Position numbers and translations under genes: made by a program. From Shinella zoogloeoides (GTDB taxonomy: Bacteria > Pseudomonadota > Alphaproteobacteria > Rhizobiales > Rhizobiaceae), in contig NZ_CP093529.1 of the NCBI RefSeq assembly GCF_022682305.1, positions 248,001 through 312,000 of the forward strand: a DNA stretch of 64,000 bases, read 5' to 3'. Shown piece after piece: positions 51,746 through 60,190 of this stretch (positions within the stretch are counted from its first letter, which is position 1; each line of letters starts with the position of its first letter). Under the pieces are notes generated by a model that searched no databases, had not been told where the DNA came from, and saw only the letters and a list, made by a program, of their open reading frames with translations.

Positions 51746-53125
51746 TCAGAATTCCACGGTGGCGAGCGCCGCTTCGGCATTCGCGGCAAGCTCTGCCTCG
51801 TCGAGGCCCGGAAACGCGCCGTCCTGCCAGACGATGCGGCCGTTGATCATCGTCATGTCCGTCGCCATGCCGATGCCGACGCGGGGCAGGAGGCTGAGCG
51901 GGTCGTGCCGGGTGCCGACATAATCCATCCGGCGCGTGTCGATGGCGAAGAGATCGGCGGCCATGCCGGGCGCGAGCCGGCCGATATCCGCCCGACCGAG
52001 CAGGCTTGCACCGCCCGTCGTGCCGTAGCCGAGGAAATCGGCCGGAACCGGCACGGGATGCTTTCGCGTCGAGGCGACGAGGCATTGCAGCATATAGGCC
52101 GAGTGCAGGCAGTGCATCAGGTTGGAATTGTCGTTGGAGGCCGCGCCGTCGCAGCCAAGTCCGATACGCAGACCGAAGGCGGCCATGGCGGGAATGTCGG
52201 TCACCTCGGCCCCGACGAGATAGACCGGCTCGGGGCAGTGGGAAACGCCCGTGCCGCTCGCCGCCATGGTCTTCAGCTCGTCATGGGTCAGTTCCCAGCA
52301 ATGGGCATAGAAGGCGTCCGGACCGGCAAAGCCCAGTTCCTCCAGGTAATCCACGGTGCGCATGCCGTGGCGCGCCGCGATGACCGGGCTTTCGCCTTCG
52401 CCGACATGGGTGTGCAGGAAGACGCCGCGGTCCCGCGCCAGCGCCACGGATTCCACGAAGGTCTCGCGGTAGCAGTTGACCGGCTGGCAGGGCGCGACGA
52501 CGACCTGGCGCATGCTGAAGCGGCCGGCATCGTGATAGGTGTCGATCAGCCGGGCGCAATCGGCGATGAACTCGTCCGTCGTCTCCAGCATGGCGTCGGG
52601 AATGGTCGAGCCTTCCGATTTCGGCAGCGTGTTGCCGCCGCGGCCCGCATGGAAGCGCATGCCGAGAAGGTCGGCCGCCTCGAACTGCCGGTCGACCAGC
52701 CGTTTTCCGGCATGGCGCGGAAAATTGTACTGGTGGTCGAAGGCGGTGGTGCAGCCGTGCTTGATCAGCTCGGCCATGGCGGTGACGGAGGAATGGTAGA
52801 AGCAGTTCTCGTTGAGCTGCGAGAAGATCGGGTAGATGCGGTCCAGCCACTCGATGACCGAAAGCTTCGTCCAGTCGAGATCGGCGCGGTTGCGCACGAA
52901 GCACTGGAAGAAGTGGTGATGCGTGTTGACGAGGCCGGGATAGACGAACCAGCCGTCGGCATCCTGAACCGCGGTGCCGGCGGGAAGCGGGCCGGCGGTA
53001 AGGTTCGCGCCGATGGCCTTGACCGCCGGTCCCTCGGTCAGGAGATCGACATTGCGGCGCACCGTGGGGCCGTTGCCGTCGTCGACGATCACGGCCGCGC
53101 AGTTCTTCAGCAGATGGCCGGCCAT
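51746..53125 (-). CDS. TRZ/ATZ-family amidohydrolase, probable 8-oxoguanine-type deaminase
   Basis: A 459-residue metal-dependent deaminase of the amidohydrolase superfamily. Ligands are His69/His71 in GLVNTHHHFFQCF, His238/240 in LHTHVGEGES, His275 in YAHCWELT and Asp326 in GLGCDGAASND. The sequence pattern resembles 8-oxoguanine deaminase and related aminopurine or s-triazine deaminases. It would convert an amino-purine to the oxo form (for example 8-oxoguanine to urate). It abuts the GST-like gene with no gap and precedes the importer genes, so substrate uptake and deamination are linked. The exact substrate is unproven. Confidence 0.83.
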   Translation of the reverse strand: MAGHLLKNCAAVIVDDGNGPTVRRNVDLLTEGPAVKAIGANLTAGPLPAGTAVQDADGWFVYPGLVNTHHHFFQCFVRNRADLDWTKLSVIEWLDRIYPIFSQLNENCFYHSSVTAMAELIKHGCTTAFDHQYNFPRHAGKRLVDRQFEAADLLGMRFHAGRGGNTLPKSEGSTIPDAMLETTDEFIADCARLIDTYHDAGRFSMRQVVVAPCQPVNCYRETFVESVALARDRGVFLHTHVGEGESPVIAARHGMRTVDYLEELGFAGPDAFYAHCWELTHDELKTMAASGTGVSHCPEPVYLVGAEVTDIPAMAAFGLRIGLGCDGAASNDNSNLMHCLHSAYMLQCLVASTRKHPVPVPADFLGYGTTGGASLLGRADIGRLAPGMAADLFAIDTRRMDYVGTRHDPLSLLPRVGIGMATDMTMINGRIVWQDGAFPGLDEAELAANAEAALATVEF

Positions 53126-53788
53126 TCAGCCCTCGCTCGCTTCGTACTGCGGTTCCGGCTTCAGGTCGTGCAGCCGGTGGATGCCGGGCATCTCGATGAA
53201 GCCGGGCAGGGAGCGAAGCCGGCGGGACCAGAGGCGGATCGCCGGATAGGGATCGAGCGGCACGCCGCCGTCCGGGGCGAGCGCCACATAGGGGAAGCAG
53301 GCGACATCGGCTACGGTCGGCCGGTCGGCGGCAAGGAAACGCTGGCCGCGCTCGGTCTGCTCGACGAGGCCGAGTTCCAGCTCGCGAAGGGCGGCGATGC
53401 CTTGCGACTGGAGCGCGCCGATATCGCCGGGCCTCAGCAGCATCTCGTGCAGCCGTGCGCCGCCGAGGCTTCCGGTGAGCCGGCCGGAGAAGGAGAGCCA
53501 TTGCTGAATGCGGGCTGCTTCCCGCGGCGTGTCGCCGGCGAGCCAGTCCGGCGCGGCTTCGGCGGCCAGATGGACGAGCATGGCCGAGGACTCGGTGAGC
53601 AGCAGGTCGCCGTCCACCAGGATGGGGATCGAACCGGCCGGGTTGAGCGCCAGCAGCTCGGGGCCGCGATGCTCCAGGCCGGGATGGAAATCGACGGCGC
53701 GCAGGTCGAGTGTGACGCCGGTCAGCGCCGCCATCAGCCGCACCTTGTAGCAGCTCGGCGAGAGAATGTAGTCGTAGAGCTTCATCAT
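53126..53788 (-). CDS. Glutathione S-transferase-like protein (possible NdmE-like partner)
   Basis: A 220-residue two-domain GST fold. The N-terminal thioredoxin-like domain begins MMKLYDYILSPSCYKVRL, with cis-proline GSIPIL and the glutathione motif TESSAML; the helical C-terminal domain follows. It overlaps the oxygenase gene by 4 bp (ATGA) and abuts the deaminase. In the methylxanthine N7-demethylase NdmCDE, a GST-like protein (NdmE) holds a Rieske-less oxygenase and the Rieske-bearing reductase together; the gene order here suggests the same role. Ordinary GST activity is the alternative. Confidence 0.85.
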   Translation of the reverse strand: MMKLYDYILSPSCYKVRLMAALTGVTLDLRAVDFHPGLEHRGPELLALNPAGSIPILVDGDLLLTESSAMLVHLAAEAAPDWLAGDTPREAARIQQWLSFSGRLTGSLGGARLHEMLLRPGDIGALQSQGIAALRELELGLVEQTERGQRFLAADRPTVADVACFPYVALAPDGGVPLDPYPAIRLWSRRLRSLPGFIEMPGIHRLHDLKPEPQYEASEG

Positions 53789-54639
53789 TGCGCCACCAGT
53801 TGCGCGCCGTAGGTATAGTTGTGGCGTTTCAGCCAGCGCCGGTAGGCGACGGAGGTCAGGTCCGCGCGGGTCGGCATTTCCATGCCGGGATCGAGCGGCA
53901 GGAGCCGTGGCACCTGGTTCTCCAGGATCGAGCGATCCTGCAGGAAGATCGTCTGCTGGAAGTGGATGAGGTCGGTCATCGGCGTGTCGTCGTCGAAGAG
54001 CGCCATCCAGGGCCAGACGTCGCAGAGGTCCTCGTCGAGCGGCTGCACGAAGAGCGTGATGACGTCCCATTCGCTCGGCCGCGGCGGGCAGGTCTTGTAG
54101 AGGACGGTGGAGGTGGGGGCGGCGACGCGATACATGTATTGCGTGTTGATGCCGCCGCTGGCCGACTTGGCGGCCTGCGGCTGGTAGAACTCCACCTGGG
54201 TCGCCCAGACCTCGTCCACGTCCTCGCGGATCTCGACCTTGTATGCCTGCACTTCCGTATGCGGCTCGGCGCCAAGGATATCGGTGTGCACGAAGGGGAA
54301 ATGGGCGATGTCGAGGAAGTTCTCGACGGCGCGCAAGGGCGAGCAGCGCACGCGCACCACGCCGACATCGACGAAGCGCCGGCCCGGCTGGTCGGCCTCG
54401 GGAATCGCGAAAAGCTCCTTTTTCGGCGCGCCCAACGAGGTCCAGACATGGCCGTAGCGCACGCGCACCGGCAGCGCGCGGCCAGTGCTGTCGGTCACGC
54501 TGGCGCCGCCATTGCCGTCTGCGGCGACCTCGATCGGCTCACCCATCAGCCTCGTCTTGCGGCCTGACGGCCCGAGCTGGGCGAAGATGCCGACCGGATA
54601 CCATTCGTCGAGCATGGCGCCTATGGATCCTGCGGTCAT
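53785..54639 (-). CDS. Rieske-less mononuclear non-heme iron oxygenase subunit
   Basis: A 284-residue protein with the catalytic domain of a Rieske-type ring-hydroxylating or demethylating oxygenase. The iron motif ENFLDIAHFPFVH gives Asp110, His113 and His118, and QDRSILENQ (residues 234-242) supplies the third carboxylate. The N-terminal 90 residues (WYPVGIFAQ to FAIPEAD) look like a Rieske fold from which the cluster-binding part is gone: no C-x-H or C-x2-H motif exists. The missing cluster is on the neighbouring protein, whose gene overlaps by 4 bp. The architecture recalls NdmC. Confidence 0.85.
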   Translation of the reverse strand: MTAGSIGAMLDEWYPVGIFAQLGPSGRKTRLMGEPIEVAADGNGGASVTDSTGRALPVRVRYGHVWTSLGAPKKELFAIPEADQPGRRFVDVGVVRVRCSPLRAVENFLDIAHFPFVHTDILGAEPHTEVQAYKVEIREDVDEVWATQVEFYQPQAAKSASGGINTQYMYRVAAPTSTVLYKTCPPRPSEWDVITLFVQPLDEDLCDVWPWMALFDDDTPMTDLIHFQQTIFLQDRSILENQVPRLLPLDPGMEMPTRADLTSVAYRRWLKRHNYTYGAQLVAQ

Positions 54640-55277
54640 TGCGCGGCTCCCTTCTTCTGGAGGTCCTCGGCCGTGCGCCGTAGGCCCTCGGCGGCGCGGG
54701 CGGCCGCGATGCGCGCGGCTGGCCCGGCGTCGGCCGCGACCAGCACATGGATGAGTGTCTCACCCTCCCGCGTGGACGACAGCAGAAGGCTTGTGGTTTC
54801 CGTTTCCACGAAACCTCCGGCGTTCGCCCGGGCACCGGCTGCGGCCTCGATCGCGGCGATGTCCGCGAAGGCGGTGAGCGAGCGCAGCGGAACGCGGCCT
54901 GCAAGAGCCGGCGGCTCCCCGGCCGGCTCGCCGACGGCCACCCAGACCACGCCGTCCGCTTCCGTGACGGGATGGGTGACGGTACGGATCGCCTCGGGTG
55001 GCGTCAGTCCCGGATGGGCGGGAATGCGCAGACAGTTGCCGGCCGGGCCGTAGCTCCAGCCGTGATAGATGCAGGACAAAGCCTCGCCGCGCACGAAGCC
55101 GTGCGACAGGCTCATGCCACGATGCGGACATCGGTCGGCCGAGGCCGAGACACGGCCGGACTGGCTGCGCCAGAGGGCGAGGGGACCTGCCGGGATATGG
55201 GCTGGAATGACGGTTGCCGCCGGCAAATCCGAAGAGAGGGCGACCGGCACCCAGGAGCCTGCCGTATCGGAGTGCAT
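54636..55277 (-). CDS. Stand-alone Rieske [2Fe-2S] protein
   Basis: A 213-residue protein with a Rieske domain in the first 110 residues: cluster ligands are Cys50 and His52 (DRCPHRGMSLSHG) and Cys69 and His72 (CIYHGWSYGPAG). The C-terminal half (residues 120-213) resembles a small alpha/beta domain without known metal ligands. It is the promoter-proximal gene of the operon and overlaps the Rieske-less oxygenase gene. It probably passes electrons to that enzyme, in place of the fused Rieske domain. The start at 55277 follows GGAAAA. No flavin reductase gene is present in the window. Confidence 0.87.
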   Translation of the reverse strand: MHSDTAGSWVPVALSSDLPAATVIPAHIPAGPLALWRSQSGRVSASADRCPHRGMSLSHGFVRGEALSCIYHGWSYGPAGNCLRIPAHPGLTPPEAIRTVTHPVTEADGVVWVAVGEPAGEPPALAGRVPLRSLTAFADIAAIEAAAGARANAGGFVETETTSLLLSSTREGETLIHVLVAADAGPAARIAAARAAEGLRRTAEDLQKKGAAQ

Positions 55278-55303
55278 CGTTATATTTTCCAAATTACATC
55301 AAT

Positions 55304-55316
55304 CACTTGACCAGTG
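55304..55316. promoter_or_regulatory. Candidate operator CACT-N5-AGTG upstream of the Rieske operon
   Basis: CACTTGACCAGTG is an imperfect 13-bp dyad 27 bp upstream of the first gene of the split-oxygenase operon. It could bind a dimeric repressor. Confidence is low because the arms are short. Confidence 0.3.
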
Positions 55317-55330
55317 GTTGCATTGCGCGC

Positions 55331-55372
55331 TTCCACACGCTTGCGCGCCTGCTTCCTGCACGTTTGCACACC
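55331..55372. repeat. Imperfect tandem repeat upstream of the Rieske operon
   Basis: TTCCACACGCTTGCGCGCC (55331-55349) and TTCCTGCACGTTTGCACACC (55353-55372) align with one indel and four substitutions, 22 bp apart (about two helix turns). Same-face direct repeats of this kind are often regulator sites. They lie between the Rieske operon and the convergent-side small gene. Confidence 0.35.
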
Positions 55373-55424
55373 CGTTTCGCCTTGGCAAGAATGATTGAAC
55401 GGTGGCCGGGCGGCTGGGGCGTTT

Positions 55425-55694
55425 CTATTCACAGCCGTTGTCGATGGGCCTGCGGCTTATCGTTTCGACCCATACCTCGATGGGGCCGAGCGAGCAGCCG
55501 ACCTCCATCATGTCGATGAGTTCTGGCGGGCCGGCCACGTCCAGTTCTATCCGGTCGGGACCGGTATGGGATATGGTCTCGAAAAGCCCGAGCCTTGCGG
55601 CATGACGCCGGATCCACGGCACGAAGGTCTCCGCGTCGAGTTCGCCGAGGATCGTCATCCGCTCCCGCAGCCGGCTCTGGTTTTGCTCTGTCAT
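55425..55694 (-). CDS. Small acylphosphatase-like protein, catalytic motif lost
   Basis: An 89-residue protein starting MTEQNQSRLRERMTILGELD. Strand-helix pattern and the wording VPWIRRHAARLGLFETISHT, then DRIELDVAGPPELIDMMEVG and IEVWVETI, resemble the acylphosphatase fold. The catalytic VQGVGFR-like loop is replaced by LDAETFVPW, so hydrolase activity is doubtful. The start at 55694 has GGGA upstream; a longer start at 55727 is possible. It could be a binding or regulatory protein. Its transcript runs toward the Rieske operon promoter region. Confidence 0.55.
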   Translation of the reverse strand: MTEQNQSRLRERMTILGELDAETFVPWIRRHAARLGLFETISHTGPDRIELDVAGPPELIDMMEVGCSLGPIEVWVETISRRPIDNGCE

Positions 55695-55918
55695 GAAAAG
55701 TCCCGGATGGTTGCCATCCCCCATCATAGTGCCTTGGCGGGTTTGCGGAAGAGGCGATCGCTTCCTCCACCGAAGACCGGGACGCCGCCTTGCATAACCT
55801 CCGGGAAAATGCACCTCTGGCGTCGCGCCGGAAATAATCTCCGTCCGTTGACCGTCTGTGTAGATACGAGGCCCGTCTCAGCCGCGCCGCCATTCGATCC
55901 TTTCAAGAAGCTGCATTC

Positions 55919-58900
55919 ATGCCCTCGTCTCTCCCCTTCATCCGCATCGCCGCCGTTTTTCTCTTTACCCTTCTGACCTTTCCAGCCTTCGCGCAGGCTC
56001 CCACGCAGGAGGCGGGCCGCCGTTCTGATGCCGTTGCGGCCGAGATGCTGGCGCTTTCCGACAAGGGAGACGTGCAGGGCGCGCTGCGCATGGCGGAGGC
56101 GGCGAGCGCTCGCTTCAGGAAAGAGGGCGAGGCGTGGCTTTCCGCAAGCTATGCCGTCTCGGCCGCCACCTATGCGCTGCGCATGGGCGATGCCGCCCAT
56201 GTGGACGCCGCCTATTATCCCCGCATGCGGTCGCTTCTGGCGATCCTCGAGCCGGTGGAGGAAACGCGGGCCAACCTGCTGATCGAGACGCTGATGGATG
56301 CCAAGGGCCGCCTGAAGCAGAGCCGCAAGCAGGACGAACTAGCGGCGTTCTATGAAAAGCGTATCCGCAGGGCGCACGGCGCGGGCACCGAGCCGGATAT
56401 CGACGCACGGATACGCACGGCCTACAGCGTGCTCGAAAGCGGCCGTCTGGACGATGGCCGCAAGCGGCTGTGCGCGGCGCTCGCCGCCTCGGCGAAGACC
56501 GGGCTTCATGCCGTGACGCTGAGACACTACACGGATGCGGCCCGCAGTTTCCACAAGAGCGGCCTCAACGAGGACGCGGCTGCATTGTTCAAGGAGGCGG
56601 AAACGACGCCGGCGGCCAGCGCGGATGTCAGGGAACTGGCCGACTTCTACCTCGCCTATGCCGAGTTCCGCACGGCGGTGCCGGACGCGCAGCAGCATTT
56701 CGTGCCGCTCTATACGATGGCGACCAATCTCTACGCCCGCTTCTACGGCCATGAATCCGAGCAGCTCATCCATGCGAACGACAAGCTCGCGACGGCGCTT
56801 TCCGGCGTCGGGCAATACGGCACGGCCATCGATCTCGAACGGCGCAAATACGAGATCGCGCAGTCCTCGCTCGGCGCGGACAACACGATTACCTGGCGCA
56901 TCGCCAACAATCTGGCGGATATGCTGCGCGGCCTCGGCTCGCCCTCGCGCGCCCTGCAATACGATCTGGAGGTCCTGGAGAACCGGACCCGCCACTACGG
57001 CCGGAACCACTTCAACACGCTGGTCAGCGCCAACAACACGGCGCAGAACTATCTCGACCTCGGCGACCATGCGAATGCGCGCCGCTACTTCTCGCTTTGC
57101 CTCGATATTTCAAAGGCTCTCGGCGATCCGGTGACGATAGCCGGCATGGAAGCCTGGGTCGACTATGCCGATCTTGCCTCCGGCGCCCGGCCGCTCGATG
57201 CGACCGCCGTCCGCCGCATGAATGCCCTCATCACGGATTCGACCTACCCGGCCATCCTCAGCATGAAGGCGGCCTACCTGCTGGCGGACCATTTCGCGCG
57301 GGAAGGCGATGCGGCACGGCGGCTCAAGCATCTGCAGCAGGCCTACAGCATCGCCGCGGGGGAGATGAGCACGGGTCACCCGCTTTCCTTCGCGGGCCGC
57401 ATCGCCATTGCGAACGCCAGGGCCGAAACCGATCCGAAGCTTGCTGCGGAAGAGTTTTCCGGCATCGACCGCGACATGCTCGCCTGGGTTTACCTGCAGG
57501 TCTCGGTCGCCGGCGGCCGGGAGGTGGGCGAGGCTGTGCGCGCCATGGCCGACGACATGCTCTACGATTACGCGCGGCTTGCCGAACGCGACCCCGCGGC
57601 CGTTCCGGCCTTTGCCGATGCCGCCCAGCGCTGGCCTTCGCTGGCGACCGACGACGCTGACAACGTGCTGAAGCTTTCCCGCATGATCGACCCGGCGGAT
57701 AGGCAGACCGCCGGCCTGCTCGACCGCATCGACCGCCTGTCGCGCATCACCCGGGAAACCTTCGCGGCGGATGTGGAGCAGGATCTGGCCTATAGCTATC
57801 TCACCGAGACGAAGCGTCTGGAGGGCGAGCTCAACGATCGTCTCGTCTCGCGCTACGATCTCGACCGCGAAAAGGTGCTGGCCAGCACGTTGCCGACGCC
57901 GCGCGACCTTCTTGGCGCGGACCAGGCGCTCGTCCAGTATTTCACGACCCGCAAGTGGCGCGCCGACCGGGATGCGGCCGACGCCATCGCCGACACGCGG
58001 CTCTATGCCATTGTGTGGCGCAAGAATGCGGCGCCCGTCCTGCGCGCGCTCGGCGATCCGCGCGATCTCCTGGCGAGCGACGCGCAGCTCGTCGCCGCGC
58101 TCCAGACGCGCGAGCGCAGCGGCGGAAATCGCGGGCTGCTGGTCGATATCGGCGAGCGTGCCTTCGCCCGGCTGCACTCGCGGCTCATCGCGCCGGTCGA
58201 GGATGTGCTCGCGGGCACTGAGACGCTCTTCATCGTGCCGGACGGGCGGCTTTTCGCCTTGCCTTTCTCCCTGCTGGAGGACCCGAAAGGCAAGCTTCTG
58301 GAGGAGCGTTTCACCCTGCGGCTGCTGACGGAGCCGGAGGCGCTCTACCGGGCGGTGACGGATGGCGCGCTGCCGGCGCAAGGCCGGGTGGTCCTTGCCG
58401 GTGGGATCGATTATGCGAAGGACGGAGAGGCGGGGGCGACGCCCCTGCCGGGCACGCTGCGCGAGGTCGAGGCGATCGGCCAGGCGCTGGCCGGCCCGGG
58501 CGTCACGGTGGAGACCCTGACTGGCGGAGAGGCGAGCGAGGCGGCGTTGCGCGCGCGCATGGCCGGAGCGGCGGTGGCCCATCTCGCCACGCACGGCGCC
58601 TATGGCAGCCCGAGGAACGGCGGTGCGAGCAATGTCGATACGCTGTGGCAGAGCGAGGTCATCCTCGCCTATTCCGGTGACGCGCGCGCCATGCACCGGG
58701 ACGAGACCGACGGCCGGCTCTACGCTTTCGAGCTGATGGGCTGGGACCTCTCCGGTCTCGATCTCCTCGTGCTGTCCGCCTGCGAGACGGGGCGTGGCGA
58801 CGAAGCCTTCGTCGGCGGCGTGCGGGGCCTGCCGACCGCGGCGAGCCTTGCCGGCGCGAAACGCGCGCTTCTCACCCTCTGGCCCGTTGCCGACGACGGC

Positions 58901-59056
58901 ACGGCCGATTTCATGGTGCGGTTCTACGAGCACCTGAAACAGGGGCGGACCTATGCGGCCGCCCTGCGCGACACGCGGCGGGACGCCATCGAGGGGAAAA
59001 TCCCGACGGCGCACGACCCGCTTGTCTGGGCCGCCTTCGTGCTTTTCGAGAATTAG
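55919..59056 (+). CDS. Exported TPR-CHAT domain caspase-like protein
   Basis: A 1045-residue protein with a signal peptide (hydrophobic residues 8-22, cleavage near PAFAQA). Residues 30-600 are helical repeats of the TPR type, including pairs such as YGTAIDLERRKYEIAQ and HYGRNHFNTLVSANNTAQN. The C-terminal 330 residues form a CHAT domain: His892 in AHLATHGAYG and Cys955 in LVLSACETGRGDE make the caspase-like dyad, followed by GLPTAASLAGAKRALLTLWP. CHAT proteins are cysteine proteases or protease-like. Export to the periplasm is predicted. No obvious partner gene lies next to it. Confidence 0.9.
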   Translation: MPSSLPFIRIAAVFLFTLLTFPAFAQAPTQEAGRRSDAVAAEMLALSDKGDVQGALRMAEAASARFRKEGEAWLSASYAVSAATYALRMGDAAHVDAAYYPRMRSLLAILEPVEETRANLLIETLMDAKGRLKQSRKQDELAAFYEKRIRRAHGAGTEPDIDARIRTAYSVLESGRLDDGRKRLCAALAASAKTGLHAVTLRHYTDAARSFHKSGLNEDAAALFKEAETTPAASADVRELADFYLAYAEFRTAVPDAQQHFVPLYTMATNLYARFYGHESEQLIHANDKLATALSGVGQYGTAIDLERRKYEIAQSSLGADNTITWRIANNLADMLRGLGSPSRALQYDLEVLENRTRHYGRNHFNTLVSANNTAQNYLDLGDHANARRYFSLCLDISKALGDPVTIAGMEAWVDYADLASGARPLDATAVRRMNALITDSTYPAILSMKAAYLLADHFAREGDAARRLKHLQQAYSIAAGEMSTGHPLSFAGRIAIANARAETDPKLAAEEFSGIDRDMLAWVYLQVSVAGGREVGEAVRAMADDMLYDYARLAERDPAAVPAFADAAQRWPSLATDDADNVLKLSRMIDPADRQTAGLLDRIDRLSRITRETFAADVEQDLAYSYLTETKRLEGELNDRLVSRYDLDREKVLASTLPTPRDLLGADQALVQYFTTRKWRADRDAADAIADTRLYAIVWRKNAAPVLRALGDPRDLLASDAQLVAALQTRERSGGNRGLLVDIGERAFARLHSRLIAPVEDVLAGTETLFIVPDGRLFALPFSLLEDPKGKLLEERFTLRLLTEPEALYRAVTDGALPAQGRVVLAGGIDYAKDGEAGATPLPGTLREVEAIGQALAGPGVTVETLTGGEASEAALRARMAGAAVAHLATHGAYGSPRNGGASNVDTLWQSEVILAYSGDARAMHRDETDGRLYAFELMGWDLSGLDLLVLSACETGRGDEAFVGGVRGLPTAASLAGAKRALLTLWPVADDGTADFMVRFYEHLKQGRTYAAALRDTRRDAIEGKIPTAHDPLVWAAFVLFEN

Positions 59057-59062
59057 GGCATT

Positions 59063-59095
59063 GCCGCGGATGCCGCCCGAGGGGGCGTCCGCGGC
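59063..59095. terminator. GC hairpin between convergent genes
   Basis: GCCGCGGA (59063-59070) and TCCGCGGC (59088-59095) form a perfect 8-bp outer stem, extended inward by further pairs. It lies in the 46-bp gap between the CHAT gene and the convergent ornithine cyclodeaminase gene and may serve both transcripts. There is no U-tract on either strand. Confidence 0.55.
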
Positions 59096-59102
59096 GCCGG
59101 CC

Positions 59103-60164
59103 TTAAGCGGCGTTCAGCTTCTTCTCGCAGCGCAGCAGCATGCCGTAGAGGTCGCGGGGCTCATCAGGGTCGGCGAGAAGGTCGAGTTCGGCGAACATGC
59201 CGTGCTCGGAGATCTTGTCCCGCACGTAGCGCAGCGCCGAGAAGTCCTCGATGGCAAAGCCGACGCTGTCGAAGAGCGTGATCTGGTCGGCGCTCCGGCG
59301 GCCTTCGACCTCGCCGGTCATCACCTGCCAGAGTTCGATGACGGGGTGCTCGGGGGCAAGCTGCTGGATTTCGCCCTCGATGCGCGTCTGAGGCGGATAT
59401 TCGACGAAGATGTCCGAGCGCAGCAGGATATCCTTGCTGAGTTCGGTCTTGCCGGGGCAGTCGCCGCCGACCGCGTTGATATGCACGCCCGGGCCGACAT
59501 GGTTGTCCGAAAGGATCGTCGCGTACTGCTTGTCGGCGGTAACGGTGGTGACGATGTCGGCGCCCTCGACGGCTTCCTCGACCGAGGAGCATTCCACGAT
59601 GGTGAAGCCGAGGCCGGCAAGGTTACGGGCGCATTTGCGCGTTGCCGAGGCGTCGAGGTCGTAGAGGCGCAGCGTGTCGATGCCGAGGAGCGATTTGAAG
59701 GCGCGGGCCTGGAATTCGCTCTGTGCGCCGTTGCCGATGATGGCCATGGTGCGGGCGTTCGGGCGGGCGAGGTACTTCGCCGCGACGGCCGAGGTCGCCG
59801 CGGTGCGCAGCGCGGTCAGGATCGTCATCTCGGTCAGCAGCATGGGATAGCCGTTGCCGACATCGGAAAGAACGCCGAAGGCCGTCACGGTCTGGCGGCC
59901 GTCACGCGTGTTCTTCGGGTGGCCGTTGACATATTTGAAGCCGTACAGCGTGCCGTCGCTGGTCGGCATCAGCTCGATGACGCCTTCCTGCGAATGGGAG
60001 GCGACGCGCGGGGTCTTGTCGAAGACCGGCCAGCGGCGGAAATCCTCCTCGATGACGGCGGCCAGTTCCGTCAGGAACCGGTCGATGCCGACCTTCAGGA
60101 CCAGCTTCATCATGTCGTCGACGCTGACGAACGGAACGACGTTCAGTTTCGGTTCGGTGGTCAT
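59103..60164 (-). CDS. ocd: Ornithine cyclodeaminase
   Basis: A 353-residue NAD-dependent enzyme of the ornithine cyclodeaminase/mu-crystallin family, converting L-ornithine to L-proline and ammonia. It begins MTTEPKLNVVPFVSVDDMMK; the Rossmann motif is IIGNGAQSEFQARAFKSLLG, and VTTVTADKQYATILSDNHVG and HINAVGGDCPGKTELSKDIL are family landmarks. It follows arginase by 26 bp, so the pair turns arginine into urea and proline. The length matches the family. Confidence 0.93.
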   Translation of the reverse strand: MTTEPKLNVVPFVSVDDMMKLVLKVGIDRFLTELAAVIEEDFRRWPVFDKTPRVASHSQEGVIELMPTSDGTLYGFKYVNGHPKNTRDGRQTVTAFGVLSDVGNGYPMLLTEMTILTALRTAATSAVAAKYLARPNARTMAIIGNGAQSEFQARAFKSLLGIDTLRLYDLDASATRKCARNLAGLGFTIVECSSVEEAVEGADIVTTVTADKQYATILSDNHVGPGVHINAVGGDCPGKTELSKDILLRSDIFVEYPPQTRIEGEIQQLAPEHPVIELWQVMTGEVEGRRSADQITLFDSVGFAIEDFSALRYVRDKISEHGMFAELDLLADPDEPRDLYGMLLRCEKKLNAA

Positions 60165-60190
60165 GTTTCCTCCAGTAAGAACGGCAGAGT

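Noticed and set aside
49518..53812. Two long plus-strand open frames opposite the BMP transporter and deaminase genes
   Set aside because: Antisense shadows with no motifs; the minus-strand genes have complete catalytic and transporter signatures.
54636..54639. Possible frameshift splitting one Rieske oxygenase gene into two
   Set aside because: The downstream protein has its own start and its own degenerate N-terminal fold, and the genes overlap by a normal ATGA. A single frameshift would not duplicate the N-terminal region, so a true split is more likely.
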